Assembly: GCA_942492935.1 (NCBI GenBank)
Contig: OW818654.1
Coordinates: 2,976,001-3,040,000 of the forward strand
DNA: 64,000 nucleotides
Reading direction: 5' to 3'
Source: JANJUO01 sp942492935
GTDB taxonomy: Bacteria > Bacteroidota > Ignavibacteria > Kapaibacteriales > UBA2268
The notes under the pieces were generated by a model. The model saw only the letters and a list, made by a program, of their open reading frames with translations. It searched no databases and was not told the DNA's origin. The translations under genes and the position numbers were made by a program. Of the stretch, positions 63,756 to 64,000 are shown piece after piece. Within the stretch, counting starts at the first letter, position 1; every line of letters begins with the position of its first letter.

Positions 63756-64000
63756 ATGAGTACAAACTTAACCATCAGTTTCGATAATAATCAAATCGAA
63801 GAAATTTTACAGCATTTTGTTCTAAAACAACAAGATATTTCAGCAATTTCAACTACCACAAATAGTGAAAAGTCAGCTCCAAAAGCAAGTATGGGCTTGC
63901 CAAACTTTCTTTCCATTGAAGAAATGTGCAAACTATTCAAAGTCAGCCGTGTAACTATCAATTCTTGGATGAAACAGGGCAAAATTCCATTCCGAAAAAT
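63756..64000 (+). CDS. Excisionase-like helix-turn-helix protein (right copy, partial)
   Basis: The first 81 residues are present and the window ends inside the gene. MSTNLTISFDNNQIEEILQHFVLKQQDISAIS...FLSIEEMCKLFKVSRVTINSWMKQGKIPFRK is almost identical to the left copy at 47594-47941. The linker (KSAPKASMGLPN) differs most. AAGGAG is positioned five bases before the start. It should be followed, outside the window, by another copy of the decayed gene and phased array if the module is complete. Confidence 0.85.
   Translation, partial: MSTNLTISFDNNQIEEILQHFVLKQQDISAISTTTNSEKSAPKASMGLPNFLSIEEMCKLFKVSRVTINSWMKQGKIPFRK

Noticed and set aside
1..64000. tRNA or rRNA genes
   Set aside because: No T-loop-like or cloverleaf sequence was recognised by eye on either strand; a dedicated scan was not possible.

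Overview
The window is AT-rich, low-GC DNA from a bacterium of the Bacteroidota / Chlorobiota / Kapaibacteriota (FCB) group. The evidence is type IX secretion C-terminal sorting domains on several secreted proteins, promoter elements of the TAnnTTTG type, a Bacteroides-type tyrosine integrase, an LpxH (outer-membrane lipid A) gene, and an ArsR/ArsF pair of the kind seen in Bacteroidota. I cannot name the genus.

Layout. 1-27 kb is mostly core: an arsenic-type operon (thioredoxin-like, ArsF-like, ArsR), a DUF2200 protein, nadD, a five-repeat coiled-coil protein, ftsH, the overlapping folate pair pabB-pabC, a divergent aspartokinase, a small kinase-like protein, rnr, lpxH and a MoxR ATPase. Then come a one-polypeptide type IIG restriction-modification enzyme, a LytR_C protein, a large BNR/VPS10-type T9SS protein, and a phenylacetyl-CoA epoxidase operon (binding lipoprotein-paaA-B-C-D). 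A CueP-like lipoprotein closes the section. Accessory DNA starts at the tyrosine integrase (27.9 kb): a DUF5131/TcmP pair, a type III restriction-modification pair (mod/res) and gene remnants. 37.6-46.3 kb is a duplicated set of T9SS-secreted beta-propeller and giant exported proteins.

46.9-64 kb is a mosaic island. It is bounded by two inverted copies of a roughly 2 kb module: a 240-270 aa orphan protein, an excisionase-like HTH protein, a decayed third gene and an array of about ten 10-bp phased repeats. Between the copies sits a complete retron: PRTase-like effector, winged-helix protein, a clear msr-msd RNA locus with a1/a2 ends, and reverse transcriptase. After it come a nuclease-ImmA/IrrE fusion and several cassette-like single genes separated by attC-like structured spacers. 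An intact ISNCY-type insertion sequence with 6-bp target duplication, a DUF4747-like gene plus membrane protein pair, a toxin-antitoxin locus whose RelE toxin carries an internal stop, and exported orphan proteins complete the island.

The strongest candidates for a second look are the retron (with its RNA read directly from sequence), the inverted module with the 10-bp phased array, the integron-like cassette ends around the retron, and the DUF4747/membrane two-gene unit. All function calls rest on motif recognition by eye; no database search was run.
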